Source: Sphingomonas sp. PP-CE-3A-406 (GTDB taxonomy: Bacteria; Pseudomonadota; Alphaproteobacteria; Sphingomonadales; Sphingomonadaceae). From it: a DNA stretch of 64,000 nucleotides. Every line of letters starts with the position of its first letter. Position 1 is the first letter of the stretch. A model generated the notes under the pieces. The model saw nothing but the letters and a program-made list of their open reading frames with translations, was not told the origin of the DNA and did no database searches. Of the stretch, positions 45,255 to 52,227 are shown piece after piece. The DNA lies in assembly GCF_003688625.1 (NCBI RefSeq), contig NZ_RCWY01000002.1, positions 434,001 through 498,000 on the forward strand. Direction: 5' to 3'. Both the position numbers and the translations under genes were made by a program.

Positions 45255-45638
45255 ATGAAGATCATCCCCATCACCGCCGTTGCCGCGCTGCTCGTGCTGG
45301 CTGCCTGCAACTCCAAGCCAGCCTCGCCAGAGGTGGTCGACACCAATCCCGATCCGATGGCGAACACGCTTGCGAACGCCGCGCCGGTCGAACTGCCGCC
45401 CGCGATCAAGTCAGAAAAGACGTTGCGTTGCAAGGACAACAGCCTGTTGTACGTGACGTTCTTCCAGGGCGACAAGCAGGCCGTGGTCCGCACCAAGCAG
45501 GACGGCACGCCAACCACGCTGAAGTCGGACGTCGCCGGTTCGCCGAAGACCGCAGAGGGCGGCTGGTCGATGACCGGCAACGAGGACAGCGTCACGCTGA
45601 CTCGTCCGGGCAAGTCGGCGCAGATCTGCCACGCATAA
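45255..45638 (+). CDS. lipoprotein, MliC-like (lysozyme inhibitor-like) domain possible
   Basis: The 127-residue protein has a lipoprotein signal with lipobox LAAC (Cys19), so it should be membrane-anchored. The mature domain (about residues 58-127) starts TLRCKDNSLLYVTFFQGD and ends in GWSMTGNEDSVTLTRPGKSA-Q-I-C. The first and last Cys, the central Trp/Gly and the strand pattern resemble MliC/PliC inhibitors of C-type lysozyme. This is a fold-level resemblance, not a sure assignment. The ATG at 45255 follows GAGG. A strong terminator comes after it. Confidence 0.78.
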   Translation: MKIIPITAVAALLVLAACNSKPASPEVVDTNPDPMANTLANAAPVELPPAIKSEKTLRCKDNSLLYVTFFQGDKQAVVRTKQDGTPTTLKSDVAGSPKTAEGGWSMTGNEDSVTLTRPGKSAQICHA

Positions 45639-45677
45639 GGCTCGATCGGCCAATATTTTGGCGTGAACGGTTTCAGA

Positions 45678-45711
45678 AACGGCTGGCGGTCTTTCCGCCG
45701 GCCGTTTTTCT
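45678..45711 (+). terminator. Rho-independent terminator after the lipoprotein gene
   Basis: AACGGCTGGCGG pairs with CCGCCGGCCGTT (one G-T pair) around a five-base loop and is followed by TTTTCTTT. It separates the lipoprotein from the ParA-like gene. Confidence 0.9.
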
Positions 45712-45762
45712 TTGTGTCGTGCACCCTTGCCCGGACGCCGCCGGGCCGGCACCGTATGATCC

Positions 45763-46473
45763 ATGGCAACACTAGCGATATACAGCCTGAAGGGCGGCGT
45801 CGGTAAGACGACGCTCGCCGTGAACCTCGCCTGGTGCGCCGCCGCGCTGTCGGCAAGACGTACGCTGCTTTGGGATCTCGACCCGCAGGCCGCGGCGACC
45901 TGGGTGCTCGGGGGGCCGGGCAAGGTCGACCAGGCGCAGGCGATGTTCTCGAAGGATATCGCAGTCGCCAAGCAGGCACGGCCGACCGCATATCCGCAGC
46001 TCGACCTGATCGCCGCCGATGCATCGCTCCGCGGGCTCGACCAGCTGTTCCACGATCTCGACAAGAAGAAGCGCCTCGCCAAACTGGTGTCCGACCTCGC
46101 CGGCTACGACCGCGTCGTCCTCGACTGCCCGCCGGGTCTGACCGAGACCGCCGATCAGGTCATGCGCGCCGCCGACCTGATCGTTATCCCGGTCATCCCC
46201 TCGCCGCTGTCGACTCGTGCCTATGATGCCGTCGTCGCGCATCTCGGCGGCCGGACGCCGCTGCTGCCGGTCCATGTCATGGTCGACAAGCGCCGCGCGC
46301 TGCATGCCGAGGCGCTGGCCATGCATCCCGACTGGCCGGTGATTCCGATGGCAAGCGGGATCGAGGCGATGGCATCGCGGCGCGCACCGGTCGGCGTATT
46401 CCTGCCCAGATCCTCAGCGGCGCGCGCGTTCGCCGATCTCTGGCGGCGGATCGAAAAGCGGCTGGCCGCATGA
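45763..46473 (+). CDS. ParA/MinD-family ATPase (orphan)
   Basis: The 236-residue protein has a deviant Walker A box, IYSLKGGVGKTTLAVNLAW, Walker A' LLWDLDPQAAATW, and Walker B VVLDCPPGLTETADQ. It is a small ParA-like ATPase. No parB gene or centromere-like array accompanies it, so it is unlikely to be the chromosome partition protein and may position some other cargo. The stop overlaps the aat ATG, suggesting coupling. The start ATG at 45763 lies 50 bases after a terminator. Confidence 0.9.
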   Translation: MATLAIYSLKGGVGKTTLAVNLAWCAAALSARRTLLWDLDPQAAATWVLGGPGKVDQAQAMFSKDIAVAKQARPTAYPQLDLIAADASLRGLDQLFHDLDKKKRLAKLVSDLAGYDRVVLDCPPGLTETADQVMRAADLIVIPVIPSPLSTRAYDAVVAHLGGRTPLLPVHVMVDKRRALHAEALAMHPDWPVIPMASGIEAMASRRAPVGVFLPRSSAARAFADLWRRIEKRLAA

Positions 46474-47216
46474 GCAACGCCCTCGATCCGAAAAATGGAC
46501 TCGACCCGCAGCTGGTCCTCGGCGCCTACTCGGTCGGCGTCTTTCCGATGGCCGACAGCCGCGATGCCGCCAGCGTCTACTGGGTCGAGCCGCGTCGCCG
46601 CGCCGTGCTGCCGCTCGATTCGTTCCGGCTATCACGGTCGCTGCGCAAGACGATCGTCGCGGATCGGTTTCAGGTCACCGTCGATACCGCATTCGAGCCA
46701 ATTCTCCGGCTCTGCGCCGAAAGCGTCGCTGGCCGGCCCGAAACCTGGATCAACGCGAGTATCGAACGCGTCTTCACGACGCTGCACACGATGGGCTTCG
46801 CACATTCGGTCGAATGCTGGGACGGCGGCAAGCTGGTCGGCGGGCTCTATGGTCTAGCTCTGGGCCGCGCATTCTTCGGCGAAAGCATGGTCAGCCGCGC
46901 GACCGATGCCTCGAAGGTCGCGCTCGCGCATCTGGTCGCACGGCTGCGCGTCGGTGGGTTCACGCTGCTCGACTGTCAGTTTCAGACCTCGCACCTCGCC
47001 TCGCTCGGCGCGGTCGAAATCGATCGCGCGGATTACGTTGCGCTGCTGGCCGCGTCACTCGACGGTGCGCTCGGCGCATCGGCGGCTGCGGGCGGGGCGT
47101 CGGCCGGCGACTTCCGCGCGCTCGATCGCTTGGCGGGCAAGGCCTCGGCATCGGACGCGGTATCGGGCCCGGTCGCGGGGAACGTCATCGCGCAACTCTT
47201 GGTCCAGACGTCGTAG
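46470..47216 (+). CDS. aat: leucyl/phenylalanyl-tRNA--protein transferase
   Basis: The 248-residue enzyme attaches Leu or Phe to proteins with N-terminal Arg or Lys, marking them for ClpAP in the N-end rule pathway. It has GAYSVGVFPMADSRD, VYWVEPRRRAVLPL, NASIERVFTTLHTMGFAHS, the catalytic-region VECWDGGKLVGGLYGLALG, FFGESMVSRATDASKVAL, and LLDCQFQTSHLASLGA. The tail GNVIAQLLVQTS fits the alphaproteobacterial C-terminus, so the full length is real. Its last 184 bases overlap the convergent DUF2155 gene. The ATG overlaps the ParA-like stop. Confidence 0.95.
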   Translation: MSNALDPKNGLDPQLVLGAYSVGVFPMADSRDAASVYWVEPRRRAVLPLDSFRLSRSLRKTIVADRFQVTVDTAFEPILRLCAESVAGRPETWINASIERVFTTLHTMGFAHSVECWDGGKLVGGLYGLALGRAFFGESMVSRATDASKVALAHLVARLRVGGFTLLDCQFQTSHLASLGAVEIDRADYVALLAASLDGALGASAAAGGASAGDFRALDRLAGKASASDAVSGPVAGNVIAQLLVQTS

Positions 47217-47686
47217 ACCGGGTTCTGCACCGCGTTCAGCGCGGGGCGTTCCTTGTAGAGCCAACCTGAAAACGTCCGGCGCCAGTGCGTGTCGACGCCG
47301 CGCACCAGCACCTGGACGAACGCGCCGGTCAGTTGCTCCTGCTCCCACGGCGCAGTCTGTTCGCAGGCGCGCAGCCGCAGCACCACATCGCCCATCCGCG
47401 TCGCCTGACCGGGCTTCAGCGTAACGTCGTGCGTTTCGCCATTTCGCTTGTTCAGGATGCCGATCACCGCAACGCGTTGCGCCATCGGCGTTCCGCCATT
47501 CGCGATCGCCGCCGCCCCGGTATCGATCGTTTCGACGGAGGAACTCGCCGACTCGTCCGCCATCGGCAGATCCTGCTGGACGACCCCAGCAGGCTTATTC
47601 GGCGTCTGCAACGCGCGATAGCCGAACCAGCCGCCTACCCCCAGCAACACGACCAGCAAGGCCGCGGCAAGCCAGCGCAAATTCAC
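47033..47686 (-). CDS. DUF2155 domain-containing protein with an extended tail
   Basis: The 217-residue exported or anchored protein has an N-terminal span (LAAALLVVLLGVGGWFGY). The DUF2155 domain (about residues 68-165) contains VTLKPGQATRMGDVVLRLRA, FVQVLVRGVDTHWRRTFSG and NPVYDVWTKSC. The function of this family is unknown. The core normally ends near that Cys. Here a further 52 Ala/Ser/Pro-rich residues follow, encoded antisense to the end of aat, which suggests stop loss. The start is a GTG at 47686 overlapping the NDUFA12 stop (GTGA). Confidence 0.88.
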   Translation of the reverse strand: MNLRWLAAALLVVLLGVGGWFGYRALQTPNKPAGVVQQDLPMADESASSSVETIDTGAAAIANGGTPMAQRVAVIGILNKRNGETHDVTLKPGQATRMGDVVLRLRACEQTAPWEQEQLTGAFVQVLVRGVDTHWRRTFSGWLYKERPALNAVQNPVYDVWTKSCAMTFPATGPDTASDAEALPAKRSSARKSPADAPPAAADAPSAPSSDAASSAT

Positions 47687-48075
47687 CCTTCGGGGACCCA
47701 GGCTTCGTAGTCACCGGTGGCCGCCGCACGCGTTCCGCCCTTTTCGAGCGCCCCCGAAGGCCGATAGGCGAGTGCGGTGCCGGTCATGTTGGGGATCGCC
47801 GGCTTTTGCCAGGCGCGAACCGGCGGCAAGGCGCGCTCGGGAACGTCGTCGACCTGATGATGCAACCAGCTGAACCACGCGGGCGGGACTCGGCTGGCGT
47901 CCGTCGCGCCCTGATAGATCACCCAACGACGCGGATTGCCGGCAGTATCCTTGCCGCCCTCGTAATAGACGTTGCCAAGCGCGTCCTCGCCCTTCTTCGC
48001 CATGCTGCGCAAGCCGAATTTGGTGCCGAGGGTGGCGCCGTTCCACCACGTGAAAGTCGATGCAAGAAAGCCCAT
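47683..48075 (-). CDS. NADH:ubiquinone oxidoreductase subunit NDUFA12 homologue
   Basis: The 130-residue protein matches the Complex I accessory subunit shared by mitochondria and Alphaproteobacteria. It has WWNGATLGTKFGLRSMA, DALGNVYYEGGKDTAGNPRR and WVIYQGATDASRVPPAWFSW, and its fixed Trp/Tyr/Gly pattern is clear. It stabilises the peripheral arm of Complex I. I chose the ATG at 48075 (MGFLASTFTWWNG); the longer frame adds 12 unlikely residues. The gene is separate from the nuo operon, as is common, and is coupled to DUF2155. Confidence 0.93.
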   Translation of the reverse strand: MGFLASTFTWWNGATLGTKFGLRSMAKKGEDALGNVYYEGGKDTAGNPRRWVIYQGATDASRVPPAWFSWLHHQVDDVPERALPPVRAWQKPAIPNMTGTALAYRPSGALEKGGTRAAATGDYEAWVPEG

Positions 48076-48241
48076 GCCGGTGCGCTTAACCCGAGTGAGG
48101 GCGGGCTTCAACCATGATGATGGCCGAGGTCAGGCGAAGCCTCGCTTCCTGTGTAATTCGAGAGGCGTGCCGGTGCTTACCCTTCGCAACAAGGATGTGC
48201 CCGCGTTCGACCGACATGCCGCTCCTCTTTGTTCTCCCGCG

Positions 48242-48282
48242 AAGACGGAGCCCAGTCTGGGTTCCCGCCTTTGCGGGGAAAC
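48242..48282. repeat. Single arm of the CCCGC-TTTGCGGG palindromic repeat
   Basis: CCCAGTCTGGGTTCCCGCC-TTTGCGGGGAA forms a hairpin in the gap between NDUFA12 and DUF192 genes. It is a close relative of the arm at 13991-14022. The 278-base gap holds nothing else that I can support. Confidence 0.65.
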
Positions 48283-48353
48283 ACGCTACCCTGTGTAGAG
48301 AGGACGCCGTCCCCATCAAAGCCGGTCTCGCCGGTTCGGCAGCCCCCGCCGCG

Positions 48354-48848
48354 CTACTTCGCGCTCTCGTCCCAGGTTACGCGATCACCCTCAGCGATCC
48401 CCAATTCCGCAGACCGTCCACCCATCAGCTCCAGCACCGCGCCGACCGGTTCGCCCGACGGGATCGGCGCCTCGGAAAACGGCACGGTGTTTTCCGCGAT
48501 CCGGGCGATCGTCCGGTCTGCACGGATGTAGAGAATGTCGAGCGGGCTCGGCGTGTTCTTCATCCAGAAGTTCGCGTTCACCGGCGCGCCGCCGTCCGCC
48601 GGATAGGGCCAGAACAACATCCCGCCATCGGGTTTAAGATCGGTCCGGTACATCAGCCCGCGTTCCTGTTCGGCCGCCGTCTTCGCGCGCTCGACGACGA
48701 ACACATGCGGGCCGTTCGCGCTTCTGATCGTGAGTGTGACCACCGCGGCATTCTCGGTCGTGGTGTCCGCATGCATGTACGCGATCCCGCCCGCTCCCGC
48801 CCCGCCAATCAGAACCGCGGCCAGACCGGCCTTGGCAAGTACGCTCAT
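48354..48848 (-). CDS. DUF192 domain-containing exported protein
   Basis: The 164-residue protein has a signal or anchor sequence (AKAGLAAVLIGGAGAGGIAY). The DUF192 domain (about residues 38-160) has the motifs QERGLMYRTDLKPDGGMLF, NFWMKNTPSPLDILYI and VGAVLELMGGRSAELGI. The family is widespread and of unknown function, probably periplasmic. The ATG overlaps the stop of the upstream cold-shock gene by one base (TAATG), so the pair is co-translated. No catalytic residues are known. Confidence 0.92.
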   Translation of the reverse strand: MSVLAKAGLAAVLIGGAGAGGIAYMHADTTTENAAVVTLTIRSANGPHVFVVERAKTAAEQERGLMYRTDLKPDGGMLFWPYPADGGAPVNANFWMKNTPSPLDILYIRADRTIARIAENTVPFSEAPIPSGEPVGAVLELMGGRSAELGIAEGDRVTWDESAK

Positions 48849-49465
48849 TACAAACCCTCTTCGACCACGACCGCCAGCGGCCCCTTCCGTCCTGCGACGA
48901 CCCGCGCGCGGAGCGGTTGGTCGGGCTCGACCGATTCGATCCCGGCGCGACGCAGCGTCTCCATATGGACGAATATATCGCTGCCGTCTGCGCTACGGAC
49001 GAGAAAGCCATAGCCCTTGAGGCGGTTGAACCATTTGACGACGACCGGCTCGAACGGCCCAGCGGCATCGATCATCGCGATCGGATCGACCCGGTCCGGC
49101 GACGATGTCGACGTCCGCTCCACCTCGGCGACGGCGTTGGTCATGTCTATCGAGACGATCTCGCGCGCCTGGAACCCTCGACCGCGCTGAACTGACAGAG
49201 TCTCGATTCGTGCGCCCTCGGGCAGACTGCGGCGGCCATGAGGCTGCAGGACGGAGAAATGGACGAGGATATCGCCAACGCTGTCGTCGTCAGCGACGGC
49301 GAAGCCGAACCCACGGGTCACGTCGAACCACTTGATGACGCCGCCTATCGCACGCACATCGACGCCGCCGACAAGTCCGGCCAATAGTCCCCCGTTGTCG
49401 ATGGTGGCTTCGATCGCAGCTTCGATCGGCATTTCCGCCCCTGTTTGCGTCACTATACGCATCAT
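48848..49465 (-). CDS. double cold-shock domain protein
   Basis: The 205-residue protein has two cold-shock domains. The first (about residues 40-107) holds GVIKWFDVTRGFGFAVAD and DILVHFSVL. The second (about 138-205) holds VVKWFNRLKGYGFLVRSADG and DIFVHMETL. These are RNP1/RNP2-type RNA-binding sites. A 30-residue linker joins them. Tandem CSD proteins of about this size are typical of Alphaproteobacteria (CspD-like of Caulobacter and Rhizobium). The start is either of the ATGs at 49465/49462 or the ATG at 49432 after GGGGCGGAA. It is coupled to DUF192. Confidence 0.92.
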   Translation of the reverse strand: MMRIVTQTGAEMPIEAAIEATIDNGGLLAGLVGGVDVRAIGGVIKWFDVTRGFGFAVADDDSVGDILVHFSVLQPHGRRSLPEGARIETLSVQRGRGFQAREIVSIDMTNAVAEVERTSTSSPDRVDPIAMIDAAGPFEPVVVKWFNRLKGYGFLVRSADGSDIFVHMETLRRAGIESVEPDQPLRARVVAGRKGPLAVVVEEGL

Positions 49466-49526
49466 TACACCCCTAGCCGCCTAGCTAGCACGCTTCGTCG
49501 CAATCGCAACGAATCCATGACGGACA

Positions 49527-50222
49527 TCACTCGAAATCGGATGCGTCTACAACAGCCGACGGCGGGGCGGCGACGATCCGCCGTGCCAGATCGAAACGGT
49601 GACCGGCGCGAAGCATTGCCGCAAGTTGCTTCTCGTGCAGTTTTCGGTCCCCGTGCCCATCGCTGTCCCCGCTGCCGTATGGGCCGATCCGTTTGCGACG
49701 TGCGAACGCCAGCGCCGATTCGACCGCCCGGTCGGCAATCGCCGGCGCGACCGAGTCCGCATCGTTTTCGTCGATGCCCGCTTCGCGAAATGCGCCCGCG
49801 ACACGTCGCGCCCCCAGTCCCCGCCGCTGCATCGCCGCCGCGCGCTGCTCGGCAAAGGCCCGGTCGTCGACATAGCCGAGCTCGGCCATACGGTGCGCCA
49901 ACTCGGCAGGGTCGGCGGCGGCGCCGGCAGCCTCGTCGGCCCAGCCGCGTTCGCGGATCTTGCGGTTGAGGTAATCGGTCAGTCGTCCCCGCGTCGTCGC
50001 GAACCGTTCGACGTAGCGGAGCGCCAAACGTTCAAGCGCGGCGGCATCAAGTGGTTTGGGCGCAGGCCGTTCGCGCGATCGGCTCCTGTCCTGGCCTTTG
50101 CCCCATCCGCCGTGTTTCGCCGTGCCACGACCATCCGTCGAGCGACTACTGTCGGAGTCGCTAGCATCCCGTTGCGGGTCGAGGGCATCGTCATCGTCGT
50201 CCACGCCATCATTGTGCCACAC
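49527..50222 (-). CDS. recX: RecX-family regulatory protein
   Basis: The 231-residue protein has a RecX core (about residues 60-200), with LRYVERFATTRGRLTDYLNR, LAHRMAELGYVDDRAFAEQ and RGLGARRVAGAFREAGIDEND. RecX caps and restrains RecA filaments. The N-terminal 55 residues are acidic then basic and disordered, which is unusual but seen in sphingomonads. The start is a GTG at 50222 or 50204; neither has a good ribosome binding site. recA is not in the window. It is divergent from the fatty acyl-AMP ligase gene. Confidence 0.85.
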   Translation of the reverse strand: MWHNDGVDDDDDALDPQRDASDSDSSRSTDGRGTAKHGGWGKGQDRSRSRERPAPKPLDAAALERLALRYVERFATTRGRLTDYLNRKIRERGWADEAAGAAADPAELAHRMAELGYVDDRAFAEQRAAAMQRRGLGARRVAGAFREAGIDENDADSVAPAIADRAVESALAFARRKRIGPYGSGDSDGHGDRKLHEKQLAAMLRAGHRFDLARRIVAAPPSAVVDASDFE

Positions 50223-50302
50223 TGACACCCGAAGTTGAACGGCTAGACTAGAGATAGGCGTGGTGTGTTCGATCGCCGCGACGGAGCAAGGCAGGAACTG
50301 CG

Positions 50303-52090
50303 ATGACGACCGAAACGGCAACGACCGACACGGCCACCACCGATGGCAAGCACGGCCAGACCGTAGCGGCCCCTGTCGCCACGCCGACCGCAGACGCCCT
50401 GCCGCGCCGCTTCGCCAACTTCGGCACGCTGGGCGAAGCCCTCGACTACGCGGCAAGCGGTAACCGTGGTCTTAATTTTCACGACGCGCGCGGCACTCTA
50501 GCTCAGCCCTATCCCTACAGCCAGCTCCGTACCGACGCGCGCGCGATGGCCGATCGCCTGATCGCCGCCGGTGTTGCCCCCGCCGATCGCATCGCGCTGG
50601 TCGCGGAGACCGGTCCCGAGTTTGCCGCGCTGTTCTTCGGCGTGGTCTATGCCGGCGCCTGGCCAGTGCCGTTGCCGCTGCCGACCTCGTTCGGCGGCCG
50701 CGATTCGTACATCGAACAGCTTCGCGTCCAGCTCGAGAGCTGCGACCCGAAAATGCTGATCTTCCCGCCCGAACTCGCGCAGATGGCGGGCGAGGCCGCG
50801 CGCCTGTCGGGCACCGTCGGGATCGACTGGTCCGAGTTCGCGACGCGCGAGGCGCCCGAGGCAACGCTGCCCGAGGCCAAGCCGGACGACATCGCATACC
50901 TGCAATATTCGAGCGGCTCGACGCGCTTCCCGCACGGCGTCATCATCACGCACGCGGCGTTGCTCAACAATCTCGCCGCGCATAGCCACGGAATGGAGGT
51001 TTGCGACACCGATCGCTGCGTCTCGTGGCTGCCCTGGTATCACGACATGGGGCTGGTCGGCTGCTTCCTGTCGCCGATCGCCAACCAGGTCTCGACCGAC
51101 TACCTCAAGACCGAGGATTTCGCGCGCCGTCCGCTCGCCTGGCTCGATCTCATCAGCCGCAACGAAGGCACGACTCTCAGCTATTCGCCGACCTTCGGCT
51201 ATGACATCTGTGCGCGCCGGATGTCGTCGCAGACCAAGGCGAGCGATCGCTTCGACCTCTCGCGCTGGCGCGTGGCGGGCAACGGCGCCGACATGATCCG
51301 CCCCGACGTGATGCAATCGTTCGTCGACGCGTTCGCCGATGCGGGCTTCAAGGCCAGCGCGTTCCTGCCGAGCTACGGCCTTGCCGAGGCGACGCTAGCG
51401 GTATCGCTGATGCCGCCGGGCGAAGGCATTCGGGTCGAGCTGGTCGAGGAAACGCAGCTTTCGGGCGGCTCGCGCGGCGGGGACCGTCCCCAGCGCTACC
51501 GGGCGATCGTCAATTGCGGCAAGCCGGTCCGCGACATGCGAATCGAGATCCGCGAAGAGGACGGCACGCCGCTCCCGGATCGCGCGATCGGCAAGGTGTG
51601 GTGCAGCGGCAAGTCGGTGATGGTCGGCTATTTCCGCGACGACGCGGCGACCGAAGCGTGCATGGCGGATGGTTGGCTCGATACCGGCGACATGGGCTAT
51701 ATGTCGGACGGCTACATCTACATCGTCGGCCGGGCCAAGGACATGATCATCGTCAACGGCAAGAACCACTGGCCGCAGGACATCGAATGGGCGGTGGAAC
51801 AGCTCCCGGGCTTCAAGGCCGGTGACATCGCCGCGTTCGCGATCACGACGCCCGGCGGCGAGGAAACCCCCGCCGTATTGGTCCAGTGCCGCAGCTCCGA
51901 CGAAGCCGAACGCCTGCGCCTGCGCGACGAGATCCGCGAGCGCGTCCGTTCGGTGACGGGTATGAACTGCCTGATCGAACTGATCCCGCCGCGGACGCTA
52001 CCACGCACCTCGTCGGGCAAGCTCAGCCGGGCTAAGGCTCGCAACCTGTATCTCAGCGGCGATATCAAACCATACGATATCGCAGCCTGA
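50303..52090 (+). CDS. fatty acyl-AMP ligase
   Basis: The 595-residue adenylating enzyme activates fatty acids as acyl-AMP and is of the FAAL type (FadD32-like). The motifs are the P-loop-like YLQYSSGSTRFPHGVIITH, WLPWYHDMGLVG, FLPSYGLAEATLAVSL, WLDTGDMGYM and the C-terminal Lys in RTSSGKLSRAKAR. The HDMG-type motif and the FAAL-like middle suggest transfer to an acyl carrier protein rather than to CoA. An AGGA precedes the ATG at 50303. No carrier protein or polyketide gene is adjacent. A role in sphingolipid or other special lipid synthesis is inference. Confidence 0.9.
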   Translation: MTTETATTDTATTDGKHGQTVAAPVATPTADALPRRFANFGTLGEALDYAASGNRGLNFHDARGTLAQPYPYSQLRTDARAMADRLIAAGVAPADRIALVAETGPEFAALFFGVVYAGAWPVPLPLPTSFGGRDSYIEQLRVQLESCDPKMLIFPPELAQMAGEAARLSGTVGIDWSEFATREAPEATLPEAKPDDIAYLQYSSGSTRFPHGVIITHAALLNNLAAHSHGMEVCDTDRCVSWLPWYHDMGLVGCFLSPIANQVSTDYLKTEDFARRPLAWLDLISRNEGTTLSYSPTFGYDICARRMSSQTKASDRFDLSRWRVAGNGADMIRPDVMQSFVDAFADAGFKASAFLPSYGLAEATLAVSLMPPGEGIRVELVEETQLSGGSRGGDRPQRYRAIVNCGKPVRDMRIEIREEDGTPLPDRAIGKVWCSGKSVMVGYFRDDAATEACMADGWLDTGDMGYMSDGYIYIVGRAKDMIIVNGKNHWPQDIEWAVEQLPGFKAGDIAAFAITTPGGEETPAVLVQCRSSDEAERLRLRDEIRERVRSVTGMNCLIELIPPRTLPRTSSGKLSRAKARNLYLSGDIKPYDIAA

Positions 52091-52227
52091 GATAGCGCCT
52101 CGATTGCGATGCTCTGCGGTTCTTAGTTGGGCAGAACGCGCCGGTAGGACAGAGATCCGCGATGAATTGTGATATCGGCGACGGTACGCCAACAGTCTGC
52201 TAACTAAAGCTTATTAGGGTTCGCTCC

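Noticed and set aside
45763..46473. Chromosome partition locus
   Set aside because: No ParB gene, no parS-like 16-mer, and no gidA/rsmG neighbourhood.
48114..49013. 299-codon plus-strand frame across the NDUFA12-DUF192 gap
   Set aside because: It runs through a palindromic repeat and then antisense to DUF192 and the cold-shock gene; composition is that of a shadow frame.
52162..52203. 13-codon frame before the GGDEF-EAL gene
   Set aside because: Too short, with no ribosome binding site or recognisable leader peptide pattern.
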